Assembly (NCBI RefSeq): GCF_009905375.1
Contig: NC_133652.1
Span: 18,030,850 to 18,094,849, forward strand
Reading direction: 5' to 3'
Length of the DNA: 64,000 nucleotides
DNA from: Apium graveolens
Taxonomy: Eukaryota > Streptophyta > Magnoliopsida > Apiales > Apiaceae
Shown here: positions 36,324 to 46,363 of the stretch, piece after piece
How positions within the stretch are numbered: the first letter of the stretch is position 1
How the letters are laid out: every line of letters starts with the position of its first letter
Program-made: the position numbers and the translations under genes
Notes under the pieces: generated by a model
Seen by the model: only the letters and a program-made list of their open reading frames with translations
Told to the model about the DNA's origin: nothing
The model's database searches: none

Positions 36324-36620
36324 CTAGTTAACGGGAGGATCACCCTCTTCGGGTGGAGGATCAGGTGGCCAATCAACGTCGATACCAGTGCCTCGAAAAA
36401 TAGTATCGAGAGTGTATGTCAAATCTTCAGCAAAACGTTAATGGTTGTCATGCATGGCCTCAATATGCTGAATCAACCTTCTATATTACGCATCACCAAG
36501 ACCAAACCTATCAACTATCTGTGATACACAAGAGGGACCATCTGTAAGTACGGGAGGAACCGTCCGGTTACCCTTTAGATTATCATAGATATATTCCAAC
36601 CCCTTGTCAGGGGGTGCACC
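36324..36620 (-). pseudogene. Terminal ORF remnant of element D
   Basis: The minus-strand reading LEYIYDNLKGNRTVPPVLTDGPS is followed by RFGLGDA and, after a stop near 36486, by HIEAMHDNH and FAEDLTYTLDTIFRGTGIDVDW, ending in the acidic, Pro-rich tail PPDPPPEEGDPPVN at TAG 36324. C-terminal segments of this kind close the last ORF of Athila/Tat elements; the biochemical role is unknown. It is joined at about 36620 to the protease/RT-linker region, so several kilobases of pol are missing between them. Confidence 0.55.
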
Positions 36621-37971
36621 TAAAAATGCATAACTCAAGGTTGAGCTCAAGTGTGGGAACTTCTTCAATAGATGGCTTGAGACACTCCTAAGAAATTTTC
36701 AGCTCTGCTAACCCAAGAGAATCGAATGGCATATCCAATTTCCTCTTCCACGGAGGTGCATTCAAAACCTGCAGTTGCTCTACTCCTTCTTCATCTTCAA
36801 TAACTGGTTCCCCTATTAAGAATCTCTTTAAGGTATCTGACTTTGGAAATTGCTCAAGCTCCGAATTCACGACAGAGTCGATCCGCTCTACTTTAAAGCA
36901 CCTCTCTTTATCTGTGGGTAACTTTATTTCCTTGAACACATTAAAAGTGACCTTCTGATATTGAACCTTCATCATAAGCTCTCCTTTTTGCACATCGATC
37001 ATAGTTCGGCCTGTAGCCAAGAATGGTCTTCCCAAGATGATGGGAATCTTCTCATCTTCCTCGAAATCTAGAATTACAAAATCAGCAGGGAAGATGAGTT
37101 TGTCCACCTTGACCAAGAAATCCTCCACTATACCTCATGGATAAGTGATGGTCCGATCGGTCAACTGTAAGGACATGTTTGTCAGTTTTGGATCAGGCAG
37201 ACCAAGTTTCTTGAAAACGGAAAAGGGCATCAGATTGATGCTAGCTCCCAAGTCACACAAGCACTTGTCGAAAGATTGATTTCCAGTGGTACAAGGTATC
37301 GTGAAGCTTCTTAGATCTTTAAGTTTAGGAGGAAGTTTATGTTGCAGCATAACACTGCACTCTTCCGTTAGAGCAACGGTCTCCAAATCCTCAAGTTTAT
37401 GCTTCCGAGATAGAATACCCTTCATGAACTTAGCATAGCTCAGCATCTGTTCTAGAGCTTCCGCAAAAGGTATATTAATGTGCAACTTCTTGAAAACCTC
37501 CAAAAACTTGGCAAATTACTTGTCGAACTTATATTTTGAAGCCTTTTAGGAAATGAGGGAGGCCGATATCCTTGTTTCTCTCATGTATTCTGCTCAGGAG
37601 TAGTGTTTTAGCAGAATTTTTCTTCATTTCCGCTTTGCCATCCTTTTTCACAACTGAGTCAGCAATTTTTTCACTTTCTGAAATTGACAAGGGCGCGGAC
37701 GCGCTTGATATGGGCGCGGGCGCGCCTGCATTCTGGAATTTTTTTCAGAATCTTCGTCTTGATGATTTTGAGGGTTTCCGACCTTTCCAGACCTCAAAGT
37801 GATTGCATTAATCTGTTCTTTGACTTCCCTCTTTCCTAGATTAGCTTTTGTATCACTAGGAAGAGTTCCTTGAGGTCGATTGAATAGTGCATTAGCAATT
37901 TGCCCTATTTGGTTCTCCAGAGTCTTGATTGAAACCGCTTGGCTTTTGCACATAAGCTTTAACTCCTCCAA
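36620..37971 (-). pseudogene. Element D gag C-terminus and aspartic protease, ending before RT
   Basis: Minus strand. 37971-37648 is the gag C-terminal region (SIKTLENQIGQIANAL, RPQGTLPSDTKAN, NAITLRSGK), ending with a twice-repeated QARPRP. 37503-37138 covers the linker and protease (KDLRSFTIPC, then DLGASINLMPFSVFKKLGL, the Athila-type active-site block). After one in-frame TGA at 37137-37135, the same frame continues from 37134 to 36688 (FPADFVILDFEEDEKIPIILGRPF, TGRTMIDVQKGEL, NVFKE). A stop at 36690-36688 and further decay follow, then the junction near 36620. RT, RNase H and integrase are absent. The TGA lies where relatives carry Arg, and a CGA-to-TGA change is the simplest explanation. 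Confidence 0.85.
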
Positions 37972-39080
37972 TTCTGATTTTTAATTAACAGATGGACCTG
38001 GACCTCCATGAGATTGTTGTTGCATTCCATGTGGCTGAAACTAATGTCTTGGTGCAAACTATTGCTGGAAACCAGGAGGATTGAATTGATTGTTTCCAAA
38101 ATGCGGGTACGGTTGTTGCATTGTATTCTGATTGTTGCTCTAGCTGAAGTTAGGATGATTCCATTTGTCAGGATGATAAGTGTTTGGAACTGGTTGTTGC
38201 GATCTCTAAAAGTTGCTCACAAACTGAGCTGATTCACTAGATATAGCGCATTATTCCATCGCATGTGAACCTGCACACAACTCATTAACTGTGGTTATCT
38301 GATTAACACCATAGTTAGCCAGATAATTGATCTTCATAGACTACGCCTTAAGTTGAACAGTGATAGCCGTAGCTGTATCCACTTCAAGAACTTATGCTAC
38401 CTTGCCCTGTGGCAATCTCTGGGTTGGATACTGATATTCATTAGCAGCCATCAGTTCAATTAGATCATAAGCTTCCTCATAGCTCTTAGCCCATATGGCT
38501 CCACCTGATGCTGCATCGAGCATGGGTCTAGACTGTGCTCCCAAACCATTATAGAAGCAATTGAGGATCATCCAATCAGGCATTCCATGATGATGACACT
38601 TCCTAAGCATCACCTTGTAGCACTCCCAAGCTTCACATAGACATTCTCCCGATTGTTGCGCAAATTGTGTAAGAGCATTCCTGATTGTAGTTGTCATCAC
38701 CATAGGGAAGAATTTAGTGAGAAACTTTTGAGCAAGATCTTCCCAAGTAGTAATCGAACCAGCTGGTAGAGAGTGTAACCAGCTCTTAGCCTTATCCCCT
38801 AAGAGAGAATGGGAACAGTCCCAGTTTCACCGCATCCTCAAACACACCATTGAACCTGAAGGTGTCATAGATCTCTATGAAATCCCTAATATGCGTATTG
38901 GGATCTTCCGTTGGGAGAACCCCCAAACTAGACTAAATTTTGTACCCATTGAATCGTGCTAGACTTGATTTCGAAGGTATTAGCAGCAATGGTTGGTCTG
39001 ACATTGCTAGACTGAATGTCATTAATTTTCGGTTGAGAATAATCCATCAAAGCTTTCGTATCTGCTGCTGGTTCTCCCAT
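37972..39080 (-). pseudogene. Element D gag (Retrotrans_gag type)
   Basis: Begins at ATG 39080 on the minus strand (MGEPAADTKALMDYS). The capsid region is scattered over frames: FEIKSSTIQWVQNL near 38970, DPNTHIRDFIEIYDTFRFNGV near 38905-38840 in part, VKLGLFPFSLRG near 38825. The 103-codon frame 38703-38392 then carries ESGECLCEAWECYKVML-like sequence, CHHHGMPDWMILNCFYNGL, DAASGGAIWAKSYEEAYDLIE and NEYQYP, the hallmark of Athila/Tat Gag. 38390-38000 is decayed and Gln/Asn-rich. At least two frameshifts and several stops. It acts as the RNA-packaging capsid in intact relatives. Confidence 0.82.
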
Positions 39081-39202
39081 TGCAATAAAAACTAGAGTAC
39101 CTGAAACACACGACTAAAGTAAACCTTATGAGAAAATAATCTGAGTTAGTGAACTTTAACGACCATAGATGACAAGCACATAAACTAAATTTAACACCGA
39201 GT

Positions 39203-39220
39203 CCCCCGGCAGCGGCGCCA
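39203..39220 (-). other. Primer binding site, tRNA-Asp type
   Basis: Minus-strand TGGCGCCGCTGCCGGGGG, one or two changes from the Athila PBS (TGGCGCCGTTGCCGGGGA), six bases inside the LTR end at 39227. Confidence 0.9.
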
Positions 39221-39226
39221 AAAACT

Positions 39227-40673
39227 TGTTAGGGTAAAAACACGCGCTAAAATTACACGCAAGTATACACGTTCGCAAGTAGTATAATATATAAATCAGA
39301 TTCATACCCACATAGACTCTTTTTAGTTAACTTAAGATTATGCACCTATGCAACAATGATATGGCTATCGCTCAATGCTAAGATAATAATAAGTTGAGAT
39401 GTTTATAACTAAGATTAAACTAACATGTAATTAACTAAGAATAAAAGTGATTGAATTAAATATATGAGACAAGCATGGGATTCTAACTTCATTAAATACT
39501 TCATTCAAAGTCGTTGTTCTTAACCTTAGCATGCAATGGTGATGACAACTAATCAGATAACACGAAACTAGTAAACTCCAACTTTCGTTGTACGAATACC
39601 CTACTACCAGACATCCATAAAAGAGATAGAAGCTAAATAGACACCAATTATGTTGAGACCCTATATGTCTATAAAATTTGACAACATAAAGTTTTAATGA
39701 ACAAGTTATCTATCGTGATTACATAGGGCAAGTAAGATGATTAAAATTACCTATGAATCATGCATAACAATTATACATGAACCTATGCTAGCATGGCAAG
39801 TTCTAAATCTCTATATTCTCTGTCGCTTCAATAGAGATTAACAAACTATATTATATGTTCGTGACGCACATAAGACGAATATGCACAACCAATACTAGGA
39901 TATCATATAATCACCACACACTTAGGTATCAAAACAATTAACTATAGAAATCCATAAGTAAATCCGTTAGAACTCCATGATAACGATTAGTTCATAACTG
40001 AACTCATCGTCACCATGGGTTCCAATGAAAGCATGGTAAATAAATAAGATAAACTAGGTATGAAATAACTGAATAATAATAACAAAGTAGGTTAACAAGA
40101 GTATTAGGTTCAAACAACAAAGAAAACAAGCATCCAAGATTATAACTTTAGCAAAGAATCACAAGTAAAAATAAGATCTTCTTCTCCTTTATTGTATTGT
40201 ACTATTAGGTCTTCTTGTTGCTATCTCCTTGCTCTTCTATATGAAAAACGTCTTTTAAAAGTCTTTAAACACTAGCCCAACAGATCAGGATTCCAGCAAA
40301 TCAATCTTATAATAGAATTAAGATTCCTGAAATTCGATATAGCGCGGCCGCCCTCAAATCCAGCGCGGTCGCCCTGAGTTTTTGACAAATGGGCGCGACC
40401 GCTCCCAAGACTAGCGCGACCGCCCTGACCTTTTGGAAATTCTAATTTTTCTTTTCCTTGACTTCAATTGCTGGTTCCTTTCGTGCTAACTCCCGAGGCT
40501 CCATCTTAACACCCTTTTAGCATAGAAACAATGTAAAATATATTCCTTCTTCTAAATATACCCTGAAATGTAAAACACTGCAAAAACACATCAAAAATAT
40601 AAATAACTTGAGTACAAATCACCAATTTGAGCCTTTACGGAGCGTTCTATGTGGATATAAATTCCACTTATCA
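39227..40673 (-). repeat. 5' LTR of element D (1447 bp)
   Basis: Minus-strand start TGATAAGTGG at 40673, end CCCTAACA at 39227. It contains four GCGCG-CCGCCC-type motifs at 40341-40430. Confidence 0.92.
40341..40430 (+). repeat. GC-rich motif repeat in LTR D
   Basis: Variants of GCGCG(A/G)(C/T)CGCCC occur four times in 90 bp (AGCGCGGCCGCCC, AGCGCGGTCGCCC, GGCGCGACCGCTCC, AGCGCGACCGCCC), in an otherwise AT-rich LTR. The 3' LTR has three (34809-34876), one of them with G-to-A changes at CpG. Confidence 0.75.
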
Positions 40674-41977
40674 GTTGGTATCTTTGATTTTGAAGTGGAT
40701 GCTTCTCCATGCTCAAAAGCCATAAGTGCATAATTTCCAACCTCTTCATCCTCATCATCAACATCAGTATCATCCCAACTCTTTCATTCTGCAATATAAG
40801 CTTTTCTAGACTACTTCTTCAAGAGAGCTTCATACTTTGCTTCCAGTTCCAGGTAAGCTTTATCATTCTTCACATTTTTGGGCTTTCTGTATTCAGTTAA
40901 AAAGTGGCCCAACTCATCACAGTTGAAGCACTTTATCTTTGGTCTTTCCACAATCCTGTTTTGTAGCCATCTTTGCTAACTGAATTGTACCGAGCTTTTG
41001 GTTTCCAGTTGTTGCTGTTGGAAGATTATCCCTTGATTTTGAAAAATCTTGGCTTCTTGACTATTATGTTAGAAAATTTACTAGCCAAGTAAGCCATGGA
41101 TTGGTCCATTTCATCTAGCTCATCCAAGGTGTAATATTTATCTTCCTCCAGCTCCAATACAACTTGCTTTTGAGGTCCTTTGTTTTTTGTTTCATAGCTT
41201 GAACAACTGGAACTTGATCATCTTGCTCATCTTCACTTTCTTCTCTGTCATTCACAATTAAAGCACTTGAACCATCAACAACATGACCATTTGGTGCTTT
41301 TTATGACTTTCTTTGTAGCATTTCAAGTTCATAAGTTTTCAGGATTCCATAGAGAACTTCCAAAGTCTATCTACTTAAATCTCTTCGTTCTTTAATAGCT
41401 GATATTTTCTGTTCAAGATGGTCAGGAAGAGCTAGCAGGAACTTTAGGTTAACCTCCTCAGCTTCATAATATTTATCATGTAGCTGCAAGTCATTTATCA
41501 ATTTATTGAACCTTTCAAAAACTTTAGTGATTCCTTCCTTTGGTTTAGCCTTAAATCCCTCATACTGAGAAACCAAAATCCTGCTTTGGTTTGACCTAAG
41601 TTCCTCTGTTCCTTCACATAAGATCTCTATTTTCTCCCAGATCTGTTTGGCTGTGTCACAGTTGACAACGTTATTGTACATTACATTGTCAAGTGAATCT
41701 ATGAAGATCAGCTGCAAGCCACTATCCAGAGAGACTTTTTCTTTTTCAGGTTCAGTATATTCTGAAAGATCTTTAGAAGCATAATGTGCTGTAATGACCA
41801 TGTCTCCATCTTTAGATTCTTCAACTCTTACCATGGGGTGAAAGGCCCATTCTTGAGGATCTGAATGTATAAAGGATTGGCCATCCTAATGAACAACAAC
41901 ATTTTCTTTTTCCATAGTGTATAGTTAGATCTGTCAAATGTAGGAATTTTGATACTGCTAAGCTTTTGTGTATTCAT
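40674..41977 (-). pseudogene. Sirevirus gag of copia 2, truncated
   Basis: UBN2-type Gag on the minus strand beginning MNTQKLSSIKIPTF-like at 41977. The open frame 41834-41367 holds the core (YTEPEKEKVSLDSGLQL, CDTAKQIWEKIEILCEG, SQYEGFKAKPKEG, VFERFNKLINDLQLHDKYY, LKFLLALPDHLEQ), then a stop after RDLSR. Further on are MLQRKS- and DELDEMDQSMAYLA-like blocks near 41130, the zinc knuckle C-x2-C-x4-H-x4-C near 40930, and the acidic end near 40740 (DDTDVDDEDEEVGNYALMAFEHGE). It stops at 40674, where element D is inserted. This copy keeps the frame through the segment in which copia 3 gag is frameshifted (44364-44410). Confidence 0.85.
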
Positions 41978-42028
41978 TTTTCCAAGATCTTTAATCTGTT
42001 TGCTTTCAAATTTAACTATAATACCACT

Positions 42029-42748
42029 TGTTATGTAATGAATACAACAAAGAGGGGGTGAATGTATTTTGGATTATTTTTTAAGCTTTTTGAACTGTTA
42101 TGGATGGTGAACAAAGTAACTTAACTGTAGAGATAATATATTTTAACAAGAATAATGAAATATGCACATGAACACACTATCTTTCAGAACTCACTTAATT
42201 TTATATTAAAATCAAGTATGTATTGCTATAAAAATATGGGTTCTTTGTTGATAAAGAAGTCGACTTCTCTCTTGAGAGTTACAAGATTTTCTAGATCTAA
42301 TTTGTTACTTTTAAAACAAAGCATCCAGTGTTTACTTTATATAACAAAAAACACCGGTTTTACACAGCATGCAATAGCATGTACTAAACCCTACTTTAAG
42401 TTAACTAAAACTTTCTATTTCTGGCTTAGTGTATCTTTGCAAATCGTGCATGTTTGTGACTTTGCTTTGTCAGTTAATCTTGGCCTTTGATCTTGTACTC
42501 TTCAAGCTGCTTTTTATAGACTTTTCAAATCAGTGATTGATTTATTTGTTGATTGATAATCTTGGACATTTAACTGATCTGCATTCTGTACTTGATTTTT
42601 ACATCGAGATCTCTAGTTTGTTATATAGAGAATTCGACATCTCGATAAGTATAATGGCTTATCGAGATCTCTTATTACTCTATAGCTGTTTTGACTTATT
42701 GTTGTACAAGACATGCTTGTACAATAACAAAACTAAGTCAATATGACA
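42029..42748 (-). repeat. 5' LTR of copia 2
   Basis: Minus-strand end CATTACATAACA at 42029 beside a decayed PBS, start probably TGTCATATTG at 42748. Homologous to LTR 3 from about 42690 downwards. It lacks roughly 430 bp at its start that LTR 3 has, so it is either a shorter subfamily or truncated. TATA box (minus) TATATAAAG near 42335. Confidence 0.7.
42702..42724. repeat. Palindrome at copia 2 LTR start
   Basis: TTGTACAAG, five-base spacer ACATG, CTTGTACAA: perfect 9-bp arms, extended imperfectly by TTATTG and CAATAA. Confidence 0.85.
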
Positions 42749-42761
42749 ACCCTAAGTAAGT

Positions 42762-43934
42762 TGTATGATAATCTATATTTGTATTGTGTATTGTAATTCT
42801 TAAGTCTGTAAAAATGTTCAAGGGCAGACTGGAGTCTTTTCCTGTAAACAGTATCAAGCCTAAGAAGTCTATCTGGAAGAAGATCAAGAAGATCATGCCT
42901 CAGAAGAATTGTGAAGAAGCTTGGAGTTGAATAAATCTGTTTTGGAAAAAATATTCTAAGTCAAGATCTCTACAAGTCACAGATTAAGTATTATAGAGAA
43001 GTCATTCGAGAACTCCAGAATGACTTATCGACAAGTCAGGAAAAGCTACTATAGAACTCAGAGATATCGACAAGCCAAATTGAAGACATGAAGATTGGAG
43101 ATATTGACAAGTCATCTCTTCACTAGAGAACTCTGAGATATCGATAAGTCTATTTGTCACTAAAGAACTCAGAGTTATCGATAAGTCAAAGTGAAGACAT
43201 GAAGATGTGAGATCTTGATAAGCCAAATTCTCTTATAGAGAACTTAGAGACTTCGCTAAGTCAAAACATCTATAGAGTGATTAGAGATCTCGATAAGCCA
43301 ATATACTTATCGAGATGTCAATTTCTCTATATACAAAACTGGAGATCTCGAGGTAAAACTCAAAGTACAAAATGCAGACTAGTTCAATATCCAATATTAT
43401 CAAGCAACAAACAATCTAATCAGTTGGATTGACAAGTCTACAAAAGCAGTTTGAAGAGTACAAGATCAAAGGCCAAGATTAACTGGCAAAGTAAAGTCAC
43501 AGGCATGCAAGATTAGCAAAGATACACTAAGCCAGAAATAGAAAGATTTAGTTTTTCAAAAATAGGGTCTAGTACCTGTTGTTGCATGCTGTGTAATAAC
43601 CAGTGTTTACTGTTCTATAAAGTAAACACTGGATGTTTTGTTTAGTAGTAACAATTTAGATAAGAAAAATCTTGTATTCTCTCAAGAAAGAAGCTAAGCT
43701 CTTTATCAACAAAGAGCCTAGAAATTTTGTAGCAAAACATTCTTAATTTTTAATATAAAATTAAGTGAGTTTTGAAAAATATGTGTCCACTGTTCTTACT
43801 TGTTTAATTTCAGTATTAACACATTTTACTACAAGATTTAATTTACTTTGTTCATCACCTTAAACAATTAAAGAAAAGCAGAAAAATACTAAAACACATT
43901 CACCCCCCCTCTGTGTGTGATTCATTATCTAACA
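42762..43934 (+). repeat. 5' LTR of copia 3 (about 1.17 kb)
   Basis: The end TCTAACA at 43934 is fixed by the PBS. The start is inferred at TGTATGATAATC (42762) because no 3' LTR is available; it could lie up to 15 bp to the left. Contains a TATA box at 43616 and a cluster of GATAAGT/ACTTATC-type motifs at 42960-43330. Confidence 0.75.
43616..43622 (+). promoter_or_regulatory. TATA box of copia 3 LTR
   Basis: TATAAAG, conserved in the copia 2 LTR as TATATAAAG in the same context (AGTAAACACTGG follows). Confidence 0.65.
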
Positions 43935-43936
43935 AG

Positions 43937-43948
43937 TGATATCAGAGC
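43937..43948 (+). other. Primer binding site of copia 3
   Basis: TGATATCAGAGC, one mismatch from the standard initiator tRNA-Met PBS, two bases after the LTR. Confidence 0.9.
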
Positions 43949-43985
43949 AAAATCTGAAAGTAAATAGATTAAAGAACTTGGAAGA

Positions 43986-46363
43986 ATGAATACACAGAAA
44001 CTTATCAGCATAAAAATCCCCACCTTTGACAGATCTAACTTTACATTATGGGAAAAGAAAATGCTGCTGTTTATCAGGATGGCCAATCCGCTATATGTTC
44101 AGATCCTCAAAAATGGTCCTTTCACTCCCATGGTAAGAGTTGAGGAATTTACAGATGGATATATGGTCATTCCAGCACATTATGCCCCTAAAGATCCTTC
44201 AGAATACACTGAGCCTGAAAAGGAAAAAGTTTCCCTAGATAGTGGCTTGCAGCTGACCTTGATAGAGTCACTTGATAATGTAATGTACAATAACATTGTC
44301 AATTGTGACACAGCTAAACAGATCTGGGAGAAAATAGAGATCTTATGTAAAGGAACAGAGGAGTTAGGTCAAACCAAAGGAGGATTCTGGTTTCCCAATA
44401 TGAGGGGTTTATGGCTAAACCTAAAGAAGGAATTACTGAAGTTTTTAAAAGATTCAATAAATTGATAAATGACTTGCAACTACATGATAAGTATTATGAA
44501 GCTGAGGTGGTTAACCTAAAGTTCTTGCTAGCTCTTCCTGGCCATCTTGAACAAAAAAATTCAGCTATTAGAGAAGGAAGAGATTTGAGCAGAATAACTT
44601 TGAAAGTTCTATATGGAATCTTGAAGACTTATGAATTTGAAATGATGCAAACAAAGTCATTGAAAGTACATCATGGATATGTTGTTGATGGTTTAAGTGC
44701 TTTAATTGTAAATAACAGAGAAGAAAGTGAAGATGAGCAAGATGATCAAGTTTCAGTTAGTCAAGCTATGGAACAGAAGAACAAAGGACCTCAGAAGCAA
44801 ATTATGTTGGAACTGAAGAAAGGTGAATATTACACCTTGGATGAATTAGATGAAATGGGTCAGTCCATGGCTTACTTGGCTAGAAATTTTTTAAATATTA
44901 GAGTCAAGAAGCCAAGGTTTTTTAGAAGCAAGGGACAATCTTCCAACAGTAACAATTGAAAACCAAAAACTCAGTTCAATTCAGTTAGCAAAGGTGTCTA
45001 CAAAATAGGATATGTGGATATATCAAAGATAAGGTGCTTCAACTGTGATGAGTTGGGTCACTTTGTTACTGAATGTAGAAAGCCTAAAAAGGTGAAGATA
45101 GAAAAGGTTTATCTTGAGTTGGAAGCAAAGTATGAAGCTCTCTTGAAGAAGCAGTCTGGAAAAGCTTATATTGCAGAAGGAAAGAGTTGGGATGATAATG
45201 ATGTTGATGACGACAATGAAGAAGTTGGAAACTATGCACTTATGGCTTTTGAGCATGGAGAAGCATCCATTTCAAAATCAAAGGTACCAACTCTAACCAC
45301 TATTGATTTAAATGCTAGTCAATATAAGGAGACTGTGGAAAAGATGAGTGTGAAGATGTATGATATACACACTAGTCTAGTAGCAGCTATTGAGGAAGTC
45401 AGTAGGCTAACCAAGGCTAATGAGAAGCTTGAGAATAAAAGACAAAAGATGGATTTACTGCTTGTGGAGCTTAAGTCATTCAAGCAAGAAAATGATTATC
45501 TGAAAAACAAGCTAAAGTGTGCTGCTGAAATTGAAGCTGTGTTGCGGGAAAAGCTGGATAAGAATGAAGTCAAGTTAAAATCCTTCAGAAATGCATCTGA
45601 GTTGGTTGGAAAATACCATGAGAAGAACAAAACATGTGTTAATATAGTTATTGGTCTTGATTATGATGCCTTGAATAGCAAGAAGAAAGATATAGGTGAC
45701 AAAGGAAAAGTAACAGAAAATGAAGATGTTCCAGTTATGCTGAAAAAGGTTGTTTCACCTATGTTCAAGGCATGTGAAGTTAATTTCGGTGAAGAAGAGT
45801 TGATTATAAAGCAAGAAATTGCTGATAAAGACAATGATAAGAAAAATGCAGAAACAACTCCAATTTCCAAGGATGGAAAGAAGCCCATGGTCAACCAAGA
45901 TTCCAAGACACCTGTCAAGGAACCAAAAACTGAAAATGCAAGAAATAAGAAGAAAAATAGAAATGGGAAGATTGGGATAAACAAAAGCAATAATTTTGCT
46001 CATGTTGCAGATGCTCCAAGGAAGCAATGTCAAAGATGTGGCTCTGTGAATCATCTAACTCACCTTTGCAAAAAAGTTATTAGCAAGCCAGTAGAAGGAG
46101 CATGCAAATACAATGAAGCAGATGCAAATGATCCATACTCATTTTGTGACAAGTTTGATTGCATTCCTTGCAACTTGAAAGTGATGAAAAGTTGCCACAA
46201 GCTGAGAGTAGACCTCAAAGAAACAAAAATTTGGTCTACAACAAAAAGGGAAAATGCACAACAGTCAATGAATTCTATTTTATCTGAAATAACTCATTCT
46301 GATTATGTTCACTCTGTTAATAAGAAGAAAGTGTCCAACACTGTTTGGGTTGCTAAACACATT
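43986..46363 (+). pseudogene. Sirevirus gag of copia 3 with two zinc knuckles
   Basis: Starts at ATG 43986 (MNTQKLISIKIPTF). The UBN2 core runs to about 44700 (CDTAKQIWEKIEILCKG; VFKRFNKLINDLQLHDKYY; YGILKTYEFEMM). A frameshift near 44364-44410 separates the two halves, and a TGA at 44957 lies in the basic segment after SSNSNN. From 45014 a 450-codon open frame follows: zinc knuckle CFNCDELGHFVTEC at 45038-45079, an acidic block, a long coiled-coil-like Lys/Glu/Leu segment (45330-45650), a Lys-rich linker, and a second knuckle CQRCGSVNHLTHLC at 46028-46069. Two CCHC knuckles and a long C-terminal Gag extension fit Sireviruses. The stop at 46364 lies in the frame that continues into protease, so gag-pol was one ORF. 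Confidence 0.9.

Larger units (their letters stand above)
33731..40673 (-). mobile_element. Athila/Tat-like Ty3/gypsy element D, internally deleted
   Basis: Minus strand: 5' LTR 40673-39227, tRNA-Asp-type PBS 39220-39203, gag from 39080, protease to about 36640, a jump over RT, RNase H and integrase, a terminal ORF to 36324, a 3' region bounded by two identical PPT-like tracts, then 3' LTR 35106-33731. The 3' LTR lacks its last 36 bp because the Tork-like copia is inserted there. Flank GTTGG (40674-40678) belongs to copia 2 gag. Without pol it is non-autonomous. Confidence 0.9.
40674..42748 (-). mobile_element. Sirevirus fragment copia 2 (5' LTR and gag)
   Basis: Minus strand: LTR 42748-42029, decayed PBS near 42026-42021, gag from ATG 41977 to 40674, where element D interrupts. 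At 40674 it resumes at a position equivalent to base 45291 of copia 3 gag. Same family as copia 3; in a 79-residue stretch of Gag I count 11 differences. Confidence 0.85.

Noticed and set aside
45661..46054. Hydrophobic minus-strand ORFs (109 and 99 codons) that look like membrane proteins
   Set aside because: They are antisense to the Lys/Asp/Glu-rich Gag C-terminus of copia 3; complements of such codons give Phe/Leu/Ser-rich frames.
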